From the NCBI RefSeq assembly GCF_017352135.1, contig NZ_CP071454.1, positions 4,303,001 to 4,367,000 of the forward strand: DNA of 64,000 nt, in the 5' to 3' direction. The stretch's first letter is position 1. Every line of letters begins with the position of its first letter. The notes under the pieces were generated by a model. The model saw only the letters and a program-made list of their open reading frames with translations, was not told the origin of the DNA and made no database searches. The position numbers and the translations under genes are program-made. Of the stretch, positions 1 to 8,764 are shown in pieces. This DNA comes from Rhizobium lentis. Lineage in GTDB: Bacteria; Pseudomonadota; Alphaproteobacteria; Rhizobiales; Rhizobiaceae.

Positions 1-94
1 TGCCCTGCACGAGCAGACGCGTCGCCAGCAGCTCCTCGATATCGAGCGTCGCCGGGCTGCCGGACGCCAATCCCATATCGATGCCAACCTGCAA
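1..94 (-). CDS. N-terminus of a probable HerA-like/DUF87 ATP-binding protein (partial)
   Basis: Only the first 31 codons lie in the window; the gene runs off the left edge. The reading frame begins with a TTG at 94 (GAGGA lies about 8 bases upstream) or an ATG at 76. It contains the run LDIEELLATRLLVQG. From memory of rhizobial proteins, this resembles the start of ATP-binding proteins in which such a stretch leads directly into a Walker A loop. The Walker motif itself is outside the window, so the family assignment is inference. The 149 bases between this start and the next gene hold nothing I can name. Confidence 0.4.
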   Translation of the reverse strand, partial: MQVGIDMGLASGSPATLDIEELLATRLLVQG

Positions 95-243
95 TGCTGA
101 TCCTCGCGACGAAGAGACTCACATGAACGAAGCGCCATTCTTCCGAAACGGCACCGCCCCGTCTATCAAAGAATGCGCTGTTTTTCAGGACCGGATTTCG
201 CCAACCCACAGGACAATTCCGGGATCTGAGATAATGTCTTAAC

Positions 244-690
244 CTATCGAAGAATCTTGCGAAAAAAGATTACCCGCTGAGTTTCAGCAAAACCCCAATT
301 CTGATGCGCCCAGTGAGAGCGTCTGTTCCTGATGCCTGCATCGGAGCAGAGCTCATGAAATCCTTGCTCGATCAGATCAGCGGTCATTTTTTCAACCAGC
401 TTACGACCGACTCCCTGCCGGCGATGTTTGGGATCGATCCAGATGCCTTCGAGAAAAGGGACGGGCTGTGCGGTGCAGCCGTTGGCGTATTCCCGTATGC
501 ATATCTCGGCAAAACCAAGGGGCGCATTGTCTGGACGCAGCGCGAGATAGCTGGTTCGTTTCCTGTCTTCGAGCATTCTGCCTATATCGCCAAGGTGTTC
601 CTCGACAGAAAGGCTGTCCCAGAGCTTGAAACGCATCTCGGCCCAAAGCTGACTGTCGCTTGCCCGCATCTTTCGGATAACAATTGACAT
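244..690 (-). CDS. GNAT acetyltransferase, aminoglycoside 6'-N-acetyltransferase-like
   Basis: A 148-residue GNAT-fold enzyme expected to move an acetyl group from acetyl-CoA to an amine. The layout matches the AAC(6')-I type: an N-terminal region with VEEHLGDI, the conserved segment REYANGCTAQPVPFLEGIW (about residues 66-84), the acetyl-CoA loop HRRQGVGRKL, and a C-terminal GFAETQRVIFFRK. The ATG at 690 is preferred to an upstream one at 738 because it has a GGAAGAAGG sequence in front and starts the fold directly. It follows murI in the same direction with a 75-base gap. Chromosomal members often have no proven role in resistance, so the substrate is unknown. Confidence 0.8.
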   Translation of the reverse strand: MSIVIRKMRASDSQLWAEMRFKLWDSLSVEEHLGDIGRMLEDRKRTSYLALRPDNAPLGFAEICIREYANGCTAQPVPFLEGIWIDPKHRRQGVGRKLVEKMTADLIEQGFHELCSDAGIRNRRSHWAHQNWGFAETQRVIFFRKILR

Positions 691-765
691 GCCTCTGCCC
701 TTCTTCCGCGCGATTGCGAGTAACAATATTCGCCACAATTCGGCGGCGCGCGCAGTTCTTCAGCG

Positions 766-1566
766 CTACGCTCGCAACCCAAACCCCTGCATCAGCCGCC
801 GCGTCGCGAAATCCTGCTGGCCTGAGGTGAAGACCGCAAAGTCGAAACTGTCGGGATGCACGGCATCGGCGACCAGCGGCACCAATGTGCGGGCGCGTCG
901 CGCGATCGCTTCGGCCGGATCGAGCCAATCGACCGGCCAGGGCGCAAGCCGGCGGAAAAGATTGGCCATGAAGGGATAATGCGTGCAGGCCAGCACGACG
1001 ATATCGGTCTTGTGCCCGTCCTTCTCCACGAAGCACTGGTCGATCTCGGCGAGCACGGCCTCGTCGGAGACGGCATCGCCGCGGATATAGGCTTCGGCCA
1101 TGCGTGCAAGGTTTTCCGAGCCGACAAGCCTCACGTAGCATTGCTGCGCGAATGATTGGATGAGGTCGCGCGTATAGGCCCGCTTAACCGTGCCCGGCGT
1201 CGCCAGCACCGAAACCAGGCCGGAACGCGTGCGCTCCGCCGCAGGCTTGATCGCCGGCACGGTGCCGACGAAGGTCATGTGAGGAAAGGCCGCGCGGAGG
1301 TCGGCGCCAACAAGCGTAAAGGCAGTGTTGCAGGCGATGATGCAGACCTCGGGATCGTGCTCCTGAAGCAGCCTGCCGAAGAGGCCGATCACCCGCTCCT
1401 TCAGCGCCTGCTCCTCCCAGCCGCCGTAGGGAAAGCCGGCATCGTCGGCGACATAGATAAAACCGCGCTCCGGCATCAGCACGCGTGCCTCTCGCAGCAC
1501 GGTCAGTCCGCCGATACCGGAATCGAAGACAAGGACGGGTTTCAGCTCATGCGTCGGCGCTGTCAT
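766..1566 (-). CDS. murI: glutamate racemase
   Basis: Converts L-glutamate to D-glutamate for the peptidoglycan stem peptide, in the cytoplasm. The 266-residue protein has the family landmarks: DSGIGGLTV (residues 15-23), the first catalytic cysteine in IIACNTAF (Cys79) and the second in VLACTHYPF (Cys194). These two cysteines are the acid/base pair of the racemase family. The start at 1566 gives [14 protein letters not shown], the expected N-terminus. Its first 20 bases overlap the end of the upstream tRNA methyltransferase gene, which implies co-transcription and probably translational coupling. Confidence 0.95.
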   Translation of the reverse strand: MTAPTHELKPVLVFDSGIGGLTVLREARVLMPERGFIYVADDAGFPYGGWEEQALKERVIGLFGRLLQEHDPEVCIIACNTAFTLVGADLRAAFPHMTFVGTVPAIKPAAERTRSGLVSVLATPGTVKRAYTRDLIQSFAQQCYVRLVGSENLARMAEAYIRGDAVSDEAVLAEIDQCFVEKDGHKTDIVVLACTHYPFMANLFRRLAPWPVDWLDPAEAIARRARTLVPLVADAVHPDSFDFAVFTSGQQDFATRRLMQGFGLRA

Positions 1567-2374
1567 CTGGCGGTGTTTCCGTTGCCTTTGGGTACCTGCC
1601 GCCGCGCGGACTCTTGCGCGAGAAGCGGTCGAGGGAAGAGATGACGCCGCGCAACACGCTGATTTCCTGCTCCGTGAAGGCCCGGCGAGATAGAACAGCG
1701 CGAAGGTTGTCGACCATTTTTGGCTTTTTCCCGGCGGGGTGGAAATATCCGCGGGCGTCGAGCGCCTCTTCCAGCTGGTCGAAGAGGCCGAAGAGCTGTT
1801 CCTTGGTCGATGGCGTCTGCCCCATCGCCTGGAACGGCACCGCACCCAGATCCTCCATGCCGGATTTCATCCATTCATAGGACATGAGCAGCACCGCCTG
1901 GGCGATGTTGAGCGAAGCAAAGGCCGGATTGACGGGAAAGGTGACGATCTCATCGGCAAGTGCCACCTCTTCGTTGGTCAGCCCCCAGCGCTCGCGTCCG
2001 AAGAGAATGCCGGTACCCTCGCCCACGCGGAATTTTGCCCTGAGCGTCTCGGCGGCAATGACAGGCGAACGCACCGGTTTGAAACCGTCGCGCTCGCGCG
2101 CCGTCGTCGCATAGACGAAATTGAGATCGGCGATCGCCTGCTCGAGCGTATCGTAGACCTTGGTCGCCTCAATCACATGGTCGGCCTTGGAGGCGGTCGC
2201 CAACGCCTTCTCGTTCGGCCAGCCGTCGCGCGGGTTGACGAGGCGCAGCTCGGCCAATCCGAAATTCGCCATGGCGCGTGCCACCATGCCGATATTCTCG
2301 CCCATCTGCGGCTCGACCAGAATGATGGCCGGCCCTTCGGCCAGAAGTTGACGCTCGCTGTTCGTGCCTGCCAT
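1547..2374 (-). CDS. trmJ: TrmJ-type SPOUT RNA 2'-O-methyltransferase
   Basis: A SPOUT-fold methyltransferase of the TrmJ/TrmH group, expected to methylate a ribose 2'-OH in tRNA (position 32 in E. coli TrmJ) using S-adenosylmethionine. Of 275 residues, the first 165 or so form the knotted domain: [20 protein letters not shown] near the N-terminus, [15 protein letters not shown] in the middle and [15 protein letters not shown] at the knot. The C-terminal third is helical and resembles the TrmJ extension. The ATG at 2374 lies 4 bases after the stop of the FUSC gene, and the end overlaps murI, giving a tight three-gene transcription unit. The exact modified position cannot be read from sequence. 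Confidence 0.88.
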   Translation of the reverse strand: MAGTNSERQLLAEGPAIILVEPQMGENIGMVARAMANFGLAELRLVNPRDGWPNEKALATASKADHVIEATKVYDTLEQAIADLNFVYATTARERDGFKPVRSPVIAAETLRAKFRVGEGTGILFGRERWGLTNEEVALADEIVTFPVNPAFASLNIAQAVLLMSYEWMKSGMEDLGAVPFQAMGQTPSTKEQLFGLFDQLEEALDARGYFHPAGKKPKMVDNLRAVLSRRAFTEQEISVLRGVISSLDRFSRKSPRGGRYPKATETPPDDSADA

Positions 2375-2378
2375 GGTC

Positions 2379-4418
2379 TTATCCCTGTTTCGAGCGCGCA
2401 ATAGCCTCGCCCGGCGCAAACGGCAAGACGTCGGGTTGCGGATAGAGCCTTTCCAGCGCTGAACCGATCATTTCGAGACCCAGCCTCGTGCCTTCGCGCG
2501 ATAGCGGCAGGTGCCGCCCTGTCGTCCGCGATGCCTTGCGCTCGATGAAAAAGCAGCTCGATCCGCGCGGCGCCGCCTCGTCGATCAGCGCCAGGTTCGC
2601 AGCAATCAGCCGCTTTTGAACATCGTCGACGGCAGGCGCTTCATAGTTCTTCGCCAGGATGCGCGTCCAATAGGTGCAGGACAGGAAAATTGCCAGTGTC
2701 TGGCGGATCTGCCCGGGCCGCGTCACCACCGACCAGGACGAGCCGAGCGGCCGGGCCGCGACCGTCAGGTCGCGGTAGCACGCATCGATCTTCTGAGAGA
2801 GAGCGATCAGTTCGAAACCGTTCTTGCCTTCGCCGACCGCGCCAAGCAGGTCGCGCAGCGCCTGAAACCAACGCGCCAGCGCCACATCGACGGCGCCGCG
2901 GGTGCGCGTGGGGAAGACGACGAAGGCGACCGCCGTTCCCGCCGCCGCCCCGATCATCGTCTCGCCGATGCGCAGCTTCAACAGGTCGAGCGTCAGCACG
3001 CCGGTCATGCCATAGACCAGGCAGAGCACGATCGAAATGAAGAAGGTCATCGTCGCATAGGAAACCTGCAGAAAGTAAAAAGCCAGGAAGATGCAGATAG
3101 CGACGACGGGAATGGCGATAGCAGGCTCGCCTGAAATCAGCGTCGCCAGCACGAGACCGAAGGCGATTCCGAGCACGGTGCCGAGAGACCGTGACAGCGC
3201 CCTCATCGCCGTATCACCACGCGAATTGGTGTTGGTGAAGACGAGGAAGGAGGCAAGCACCGCCCAGAACCAGCGTTCGCGCGACAAGAGCAGCCCGAAG
3301 CTCATGGCGATCGCCGAGGCGAGCGTGATCTGCAGCGCTGAGCGCAGCAGCGGATTGGCAAGCGAAAAATCGATGCCCTGGGACGGCGCCGCATCATTGA
3401 GCGGATTGATGCCGGAAAAGCCGGAGGCCTGCCCCTGGTGTATCGCTTGCGCCAGCTGCTGCCGCGCCTCACCGAGCCAGAGAAGCGCCCGCAAGGTTTC
3501 GCCCTGCGGCTGATCCTTGATGGCCTCGGCCATCGCCTCATATCGCGCTAGTTCGGCCGCATCCGCCTCGATCACGGCATGGACGAGCGCAAAGGGAGGC
3601 AGGCTCTGAAAGCTCACCACAATTGCGCTCTCGGCGGCAAGATGCGCATCAAAAAGCCGAATAGCCAATTCGGCAGCGGGGTCGGCCGCGCCGTCGAAGA
3701 CGCCGGCCGGCGGGCGCGGAATGAAGGTCTCAGCCATCAGGACCACCTCCTTCAACCGCTCTTCCAGCTGGCGCAGTTCCTGCCGGTCTGCTTCACCGAC
3801 CTCAGCGCTGCCGGCAAGTGCAGCGAGCTTGAAGAGGATCTGGTTGATCCGGCCGCGCACGCTTTCAAGCGAACGCAGCAGGTCGCGCCGCCAATCGTCC
3901 GGCAGAAGCGCCGCTCGCACCAGATGGCCGACGAGCACCGCCACAATAGGGCCGATCGCCACATCAGGCAGTTCAGCAAGCGACGGCCGGAAATAGGCGC
4001 CCATGAAATAGGAGGTGAAGGCGAACATGCCGATTGCAAAGCCGCGCGGCCCAAACACGCGGCCCGCAGATGCGAGCGCGATTACCACCAGGAAGACGAG
4101 ATCAGAGAGGAAACGATGATCCTCAAGCCCCGCCGCGATGGCGACGACGGCGACGCTTGCGACACAGCCGAAGAGCCGCGTCACCAGCTGACGGCTGTTG
4201 CCCTTGTCGCGCACGGCTACCCCGCCCTCGATCGACAGCACGATGCCGAGGCCGAAGGCCGCGGTCGGTAATGGCAGGATGAACCTGTGGATGGCGAGAA
4301 GGATCAAAAAGGAGAAAACGATCGTCAGGGTCACCCGCAAGCCCATGCGCAGGCGCGAAAGCGCCGGATCGTTGGCAAGCAGCCAGTCGCGGAACTGAAA
4401 ACCGGAAAACAAATGCAT
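2379..4418 (-). CDS. FUSC-family inner-membrane protein
   Basis: A 679-residue membrane protein of the fusaric acid resistance / YccS type. The N-terminal half carries a bundle of hydrophobic helices (for example LTIVFSFLILLAI and FGLGIVLSI). A charged cytoplasmic stretch rich in Arg/Glu follows (about residues 180-340). A second bundle contains the FUSC signature around RERWFWAVLASFLVFTNTNS and RALSRSLGTVLGIAFG. The family is linked to export or tolerance of aromatic acids, but no substrate is visible here and no membrane fusion partner is adjacent. It heads the trmJ-murI unit, with 4 bases to the next gene. Confidence 0.8.
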   Translation of the reverse strand: MHLFSGFQFRDWLLANDPALSRLRMGLRVTLTIVFSFLILLAIHRFILPLPTAAFGLGIVLSIEGGVAVRDKGNSRQLVTRLFGCVASVAVVAIAAGLEDHRFLSDLVFLVVIALASAGRVFGPRGFAIGMFAFTSYFMGAYFRPSLAELPDVAIGPIVAVLVGHLVRAALLPDDWRRDLLRSLESVRGRINQILFKLAALAGSAEVGEADRQELRQLEERLKEVVLMAETFIPRPPAGVFDGAADPAAELAIRLFDAHLAAESAIVVSFQSLPPFALVHAVIEADAAELARYEAMAEAIKDQPQGETLRALLWLGEARQQLAQAIHQGQASGFSGINPLNDAAPSQGIDFSLANPLLRSALQITLASAIAMSFGLLLSRERWFWAVLASFLVFTNTNSRGDTAMRALSRSLGTVLGIAFGLVLATLISGEPAIAIPVVAICIFLAFYFLQVSYATMTFFISIVLCLVYGMTGVLTLDLLKLRIGETMIGAAAGTAVAFVVFPTRTRGAVDVALARWFQALRDLLGAVGEGKNGFELIALSQKIDACYRDLTVAARPLGSSWSVVTRPGQIRQTLAIFLSCTYWTRILAKNYEAPAVDDVQKRLIAANLALIDEAAPRGSSCFFIERKASRTTGRHLPLSREGTRLGLEMIGSALERLYPQPDVLPFAPGEAIARSKQG

Positions 4419-4894
4419 GAGCCCCTCATGCCATCAAGCATCGATAGATACTGCCGCTCGAGCGGAAATCAAACCGCCGACGACCATCCTCTCCAAAGCC
4501 GATCAGATCTCCGCGCTTACTGGCCCTTGGCGATCAGGACCATTGTATCCTTGAGCGAGGTCGGCCCTGCCCCTCTTCGCCTTGAACCATGATGTCATCG
4601 ATGACGGATTTGCCATTCTCCTCGATCACCTCGCAAGCAAACGGCCAGGTGCAACAGACACGGCGGCAACGAGGCCGGCGAACAGAACGGCGATCTTCTT
4701 CATGGTTGTAAATGTCCGGGACGCGGGGGCTTATGCCGCGGAGGTTAGCCATTTTCCAGCACTTGGCAATGGCGGCAAAAACGTCATGTCACTGCCCGTT
4801 GCAGCTTTGCGTTCCCGGCTCACAATGCTATAGCGCTCCGGATTACATCACCCAGCCGGGACAACGTCCCTTCCAAGCTTAACGAGGCAGATAC
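4419..4894. other. intergenic region between the FUSC gene and icd
   Basis: A 476-base stretch holding the decayed secreted-protein gene (4517-4703). The rest must include the promoters of the divergent FUSC and icd genes. No strong promoter, operator or hairpin was recognised in it. Confidence 0.4.
4517..4703 (-). pseudogene. decayed small secreted protein gene with two frameshifts
   Basis: Reading minus from the ATG at 4703 gives MKKIAVLFAGLVAAVSVAP, a clean signal peptide. The frame then runs into a stop after RLLAR. A shift of frame restores FACEVIEENGKSVIDDIMVQ, and a second shift restores SLKDTMVLIAKGQ followed by TAA at 4519-4517. The three pieces lie in order with no large gap. This looks like one short periplasmic protein of about 60 residues broken twice. 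No family is recognised. Without a homologue the reconstruction is inference. Confidence 0.45.
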
Positions 4895-6106
4895 ATGAAG
4901 AAGATCAAGGTCGCCAATCCCGTCGCCGATCTCGACGGCGATGAAATGACGCGCATCATCTGGCAGCTCATCAAGGACAAGCTGATCCATCCGTATCTCG
5001 ACCTCGACATCGACTATTACGACCTCTCGGTCGAAAACCGCGACGCCACCAACGACCAGATCACAGTCGACGCGGCGAACGCCATCAAGAAGTACGGTGT
5101 CGGCATCAAGTGCGCGACGATCACGCCGGATGAAGCCCGCGTCAAGGAATTCAACCTCAAGGAAATGTGGAAGAGCCCGAACGGCACGATCCGCAACATC
5201 CTCGGCGGCGTCATCTTCCGCGAGCCGATCATTTGCCGCAACGTTCCCCGCCTCGTTCCGGGCTGGACGCAGCCGATCGTCGTCGGCCGTCACGCTTTCG
5301 GCGACCAGTACCGCGCCACCGACTTCAAGTTCCCCGGCAAGGGTAAGCTGACCATCAAGTTTGTCGGCGAAGACGGCACCGTCATCGAAAAGGAAGTCTT
5401 CAACGCGCCGGGCGCCGGCGTTGCCATGGCCATGTACAATCTCGATGAATCGATCCGCGAATTCGCCCGCGCCTCGATGATGTACGGCCTGATGCGCAAA
5501 TGGCCGGTTTACCTGTCCACCAAGAACACCATCCTCAAGGCCTATGACGGCCGCTTCAAGGACATCTTCGAGGAAGTCTACGAGACCGAGTTCAAGGATC
5601 AGTTCAAGGAAGCCGGCATCACCTACGAACACCGCCTGATCGACGATATGGTCGCTTCGGCGTTGAAGTGGTCGGGCGGCTATGTCTGGGCCTGCAAGAA
5701 CTATGACGGCGACGTCCAGTCCGATACCGTTGCCCAGGGCTTCGGCTCGCTCGGCCTGATGACCTCGGTTCTCCTGACGCCTGATGGTAAGACGGTTGAA
5801 GCGGAAGCCGCTCACGGCACGGTCACCCGCCACTATCGCCAGCACCAGAAGGGCCAGGAAACCTCGACGAACTCGATCGCTTCGATCTTCGCCTGGACCC
5901 GTGGCCTCGCGCACCGCGCCAAGCTCGACGACAACGCCGAACTCGCCAAGTTCGCTTCGACGCTGGAAAAGGTCTGCGTCGACACCGTCGAATCCGGTTT
6001 CATGACCAAGGACCTGGCGCTGCTGATCGGCCCCGATCAGCCGTGGCTCTCCACCACCGCCTTCCTCGACAAGATCGATCAGAACCTGCAGAAGGCCATG
6101 GCATAA
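4895..6106 (+). CDS. icd: NADP-dependent isocitrate dehydrogenase
   Basis: Oxidises isocitrate to 2-oxoglutarate with CO2 release in the citric acid cycle, making NADPH. The 403-residue length and sequence fit the eukaryotic-like homodimeric subfamily common in Alphaproteobacteria, not the E. coli type. Visible landmarks are [12 protein letters not shown] at the N-terminus, the substrate-binding serine/asparagine region [12 protein letters not shown], the arginine-rich [17 protein letters not shown], and the NADP-binding segment [21 protein letters not shown] sits upstream of the ATG. The gene is followed by a strong hairpin terminator, so it is probably monocistronic. Confidence 0.96.
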   Translation: MKKIKVANPVADLDGDEMTRIIWQLIKDKLIHPYLDLDIDYYDLSVENRDATNDQITVDAANAIKKYGVGIKCATITPDEARVKEFNLKEMWKSPNGTIRNILGGVIFREPIICRNVPRLVPGWTQPIVVGRHAFGDQYRATDFKFPGKGKLTIKFVGEDGTVIEKEVFNAPGAGVAMAMYNLDESIREFARASMMYGLMRKWPVYLSTKNTILKAYDGRFKDIFEEVYETEFKDQFKEAGITYEHRLIDDMVASALKWSGGYVWACKNYDGDVQSDTVAQGFGSLGLMTSVLLTPDGKTVEAEAAHGTVTRHYRQHQKGQETSTNSIASIFAWTRGLAHRAKLDDNAELAKFASTLEKVCVDTVESGFMTKDLALLIGPDQPWLSTTAFLDKIDQNLQKAMA

Positions 6107-6130
6107 GCTGGCCTTTTTGGAATAGCATTG

Positions 6131-6160
6131 AAACGGCGGGGATCTCCCGCCGTTTTTTAT
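6131..6160 (+). terminator. rho-independent terminator of icd
   Basis: A perfect 10-bp stem (6131-6140 with 6146-6155), a GATCT loop and then a T-rich tail ending at 6159. It lies 25 bases after the icd stop. Confidence 0.9.
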
Positions 6161-6174
6161 TGGGAGAGCTGAAA

Positions 6175-6621
6175 ATGACGGCAAGCGTGCGCCCGCTCCA
6201 ACCTTCCGACCGTGCCGCCTGGGAACCCTTATGGGCTGCCTAACAGCGTTTCTACGAAGTGGTCATCCCGCCTGAAACGACGGATCTAACTTGAGCCCGC
6301 TTTCTCGATCCCGACGAGCCGATGCATGCGCTCGGCGCCTTCGACGATGACGGCGCCCTGGTGGGCATCGTCCATACCATCTTTCACCGCTCCTGCTGGC
6401 TGCCGCAGTGGGCCTGCTATCTGCAGGATCTCTATGTCGAGAACAGCCAGCGCGGGCTCGGTACCGGCGCGGCACTGATCGATGCCGTCGCCGACCTCGT
6501 GCGCGCGAACGGTGCAGGCAGGCTCTACTGGATGACGCAAGAAACGAATGCAGCGGCCCGGCAGCTCTATGACAGGGTCGCCGAGCGCTCGGGTTTCATC
6601 CAATACCGCAAGGCGCTTTAG
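6175..6621 (+). pseudogene. GNAT acetyltransferase with two in-frame stop codons
   Basis: The frame opens MTASVRPLQPSDRAAWEPLW, a typical GNAT start. A TAA at 6241-6243 and a TGA at 6292-6294 interrupt it, and it then continues in the same frame to 6621 through QRGLGTGAALIDAVADLVR, the acetyl-CoA loop region, and ends GFIQYRKAL. Both stops are one base from a sense codon (for example TAC and TGG), and no frame change is needed. So the gene looks recently inactivated by point mutations. Residues after the second stop could be re-initiated from the ATG at 6322, but that product would lack the first strand and helix of the fold. Confidence 0.85.
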
Positions 6622-6701
6622 CCCCTTGCACAAAGGTCTCGCCGCACTATTGATTCCGGGCGACGGCAATGGAAAAGCCAAGGGAGCACGCGGAGGACGT
6701 C

Positions 6702-7328
6702 ATGACCGAAGAGCTGGTATTCTATACGAACCCGATGTCGCGCGGCCGCATCGCGCGCTGGATGCTGGAGGAAATCGGCCAGCCCTATCGCACGGAACTG
6801 CTAACTTTCGGTGAAACCATGAAGGCGCCGGAATATCTCCGCGTCAACCCGATGGGCAAAGTGCCGGCAATCCGCCACGGCGACACCGTCGTTACCGAAT
6901 GCGCAGCGATCTGCGCCTATCTGGCAGAGACTTTCCCGGAAAGGGGCCTTGCGCCGCGGCTGGAAGAACGCGCCCGCTACTATCGCTGGATGTTCTTTGC
7001 CGCCGGCCCCCTCGAATCGGCCGTGACGATGAAGGCGCTCGGCTTCGAAATTCCGGCAGAACGCCTGCGCATGGCCGGCTGCGGCGGCTTCGGCGACGTC
7101 ATGAATACACTTGAGATGGCCGTCTCCCAGTCGACCTACGTCACCGGCGAGCGCTTTACCGCTGCCGACGTCTATGTCGGTGCCCATATCGGCTGGGGCC
7201 TCGGTTTCGGCAGCATCGAAAAACGCCAGGCCTTCATCGATTATTTCGGCCGGGTCAGTGAGCGTGAAGCCTATAAACGCGCCAACGCCTTGGACGACGA
7301 GGCCGGCAAGACGATGCAGGCCGCCTGA
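6702..7328 (+). CDS. glutathione S-transferase family protein
   Basis: A 208-residue cytosolic GST. The N-terminal thioredoxin-like half contains YTNPMSRGRIARWMLEE, where the Ser after Met is the usual catalytic position, and NPMGKVPAI with the conserved cis-proline. TECAAICAYLAE follows, the glutathione gamma-glutamyl binding segment. The C-terminal half is all-helical with the capping box RFTAADVYVG. The ATG at 6702 has GGAGG 6 bases upstream and is preferred to the frame opening at 6669. The 3' end overlaps a GC-rich hairpin shared with the convergent AraC gene. Substrate unknown; the closest described group is the bacterial beta/theta-like GSTs. Confidence 0.9.
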   Translation: MTEELVFYTNPMSRGRIARWMLEEIGQPYRTELLTFGETMKAPEYLRVNPMGKVPAIRHGDTVVTECAAICAYLAETFPERGLAPRLEERARYYRWMFFAAGPLESAVTMKALGFEIPAERLRMAGCGGFGDVMNTLEMAVSQSTYVTGERFTAADVYVGAHIGWGLGFGSIEKRQAFIDYFGRVSEREAYKRANALDDEAGKTMQAA

Positions 7329-7357
7329 CCGTCGCAGGCGGCCAAGCGGCTGCGCTC

Positions 7358-8209
7358 TCAGGCGAGCGGCATATGAATATCCGTCATCAATTCGGTCGGC
7401 GGCACGTCGCGCGGATTGTTGAGATATTCCTCGAACATGACGCTGTCCTTCAGCTGTCGTCCCGATTTTGGCAGCCATTCGGAATAGAGCCACTGGTAGG
7501 CCTTGTACATGTCGGCATAGGGGCCTTTATGGCGCAGCACGGCATAGGGTCCACCCTCGATCGTGCGCCGCTCGAGCGGCGGATCGGCCGGCAGGTCCGA
7601 CGTACCGGTGACGCAGGCTATCGAACGCAGCTTTTCCGCGGGCACGATGTCGGGATCGTCGAGATAGACGCCGATCATCCGCATATCGGGCCTGGCAAGG
7701 CCGCGGGCGTAAAGCGTGCCGAACAGTGTCTCGAAGGCTTTGCCGATCTGCATGTAGGAGCCGGTATGGGCAACGCCGATCAGCTCGGTCGGTTCGATCT
7801 CACGAATGGTAACGTTGAACATGGCTTTGGTCTTCCCGTTAGGTGAGAGTTCGAAGGCAGTGTGGCTTCCCTCTTTCCGATAGCGGGCCGGCGGTATGCC
7901 GTAGACCGACTTGAATATGCGATTGAACGATTGGAGGTTGGGATAACCGGATCGCTTTGCAATCTCACTGACCGCAAGCTCCGTGCGGACGATCTCGCCC
8001 GCCGCGCGATGCAACCGCAGCCGCTTGACGGTGGCCGCCAGCGTTTCGCCATAGATCGCCCGGTAAATCCTGTGCCAGTGGTAGCTCGACAGGCAGGCAA
8101 TCTCGGCCAGGCGCTCCATATCCAGCTCCTCGTCGAGGTGGTCGTGAATATAGGCAGAAACCCGTCTCAGACGGCTTTCATAAAGCGCCCATGCCGTTTC
8201 ACCATTCAT
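7358..8209 (-). CDS. AraC-family regulator with GyrI-like effector domain
   Basis: A 283-residue transcription factor. The first 110 residues form the AraC double helix-turn-helix, with LAEIACLSSYHWHRIYRAI and SGYPNLQSFNRIFKSVYG as the two recognition regions. After a short linker, residues from about 125 on form a GyrI-like/SHV domain starting FNVTIREIEPTELIGVAHTG, which in SoxS/Rob/BmrR-type proteins binds small amphipathic molecules. The ATG at 8209 is chosen over 8221 because GAGG lies 6 bases upstream. It is divergent from the decayed LysE exporter gene, which it may once have controlled. Confidence 0.9.
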   Translation of the reverse strand: MNGETAWALYESRLRRVSAYIHDHLDEELDMERLAEIACLSSYHWHRIYRAIYGETLAATVKRLRLHRAAGEIVRTELAVSEIAKRSGYPNLQSFNRIFKSVYGIPPARYRKEGSHTAFELSPNGKTKAMFNVTIREIEPTELIGVAHTGSYMQIGKAFETLFGTLYARGLARPDMRMIGVYLDDPDIVPAEKLRSIACVTGTSDLPADPPLERRTIEGGPYAVLRHKGPYADMYKAYQWLYSEWLPKSGRQLKDSVMFEEYLNNPRDVPPTELMTDIHMPLA

Positions 8210-8335
8210 GTCGAACCTCATACAAATCGATCGACTGCAGAGAACCATAAGCCGATTTGACAAATCCTGCTGACTTGAACCTTGGCGAATCCTGCCTAGG
8301 CCGGAATTCCGGCTCGAACCCAAGAGGACTGATTG

Positions 8336-8674
8336 ATGCCGGATCGTTCAACATTGCCGCCGCGGCGCTGGTGCTGACAGCCACGCCAGCTCCCGACATG
8401 CTGCTGATCGCCTCGCGCAGCGTCAGCCAAAGGCGCGCAGCGGGATTTCTGACCTATACCGGTATCAAGGCGGCTCGATCACGATGCAGATTCTGGCGCT
8501 TGCAACCATGCTGAACACCCATCGGTCTCATCGTCAACGGCGCCGTCATTAATCTCGGAAGCCGGATCCGCACGCGATTGGCCTCGCTCAGCTGATTCGA
8601 GGTTGCCGCAATATATGCTGGCAGCTGTCTTAGCCGGGCTCGCCTGCCGCCTCGCATTGCAGGCGCGAAACTGA
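8336..8674 (+). pseudogene. LysE/RhtB family exporter remnant
   Basis: AAGAGGA followed by ATG at 8336 opens MPDRST. One frame over, the sequence continues AAALVLTATPAPDMLLIASR and then SVSQRRAAGFLTYTGI, the classic first segment of LysE-family amino-acid exporters. Most of the middle is missing. Later fragments are MQILALATMLNT, then VNGAVINLGSRIRTRLASL, and in another frame LPQYMLAAVLAGLACRLALQ with RN and TGA at 8672-8674. An intact relative is about 200 residues, so a large internal deletion plus at least two frameshifts are needed to explain this. Confidence 0.8.
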
Positions 8675-8691
8675 CCGTCGGAGATTCCTAC

Positions 8692-8735
8692 TCAAAAATA
8701 AAGCCGGCTGCGAAATCCGTGATTCACAGCCGGCT
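8692..8735 (-). terminator. terminator of alaS
   Basis: A 9-bp perfect stem (8702-8710 with 8727-8735) with a 16-base loop. On the minus strand a TTTATTTTTGAG tail follows. It lies 30 bases beyond the alaS stop. Confidence 0.8.
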
Positions 8736-8764
8736 CTCATGTCAGACCGTCGCCAGGCCGATGG

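Noticed and set aside
4820..6184. 454-codon minus-strand frame opposite icd
   Set aside because: Shadow of a clear icd gene; composition unlike a protein family.
7320..7342. GC hairpin across the stop codon of the glutathione S-transferase gene
   Set aside because: Only 8 bp with no T tail on either strand; not called a terminator.
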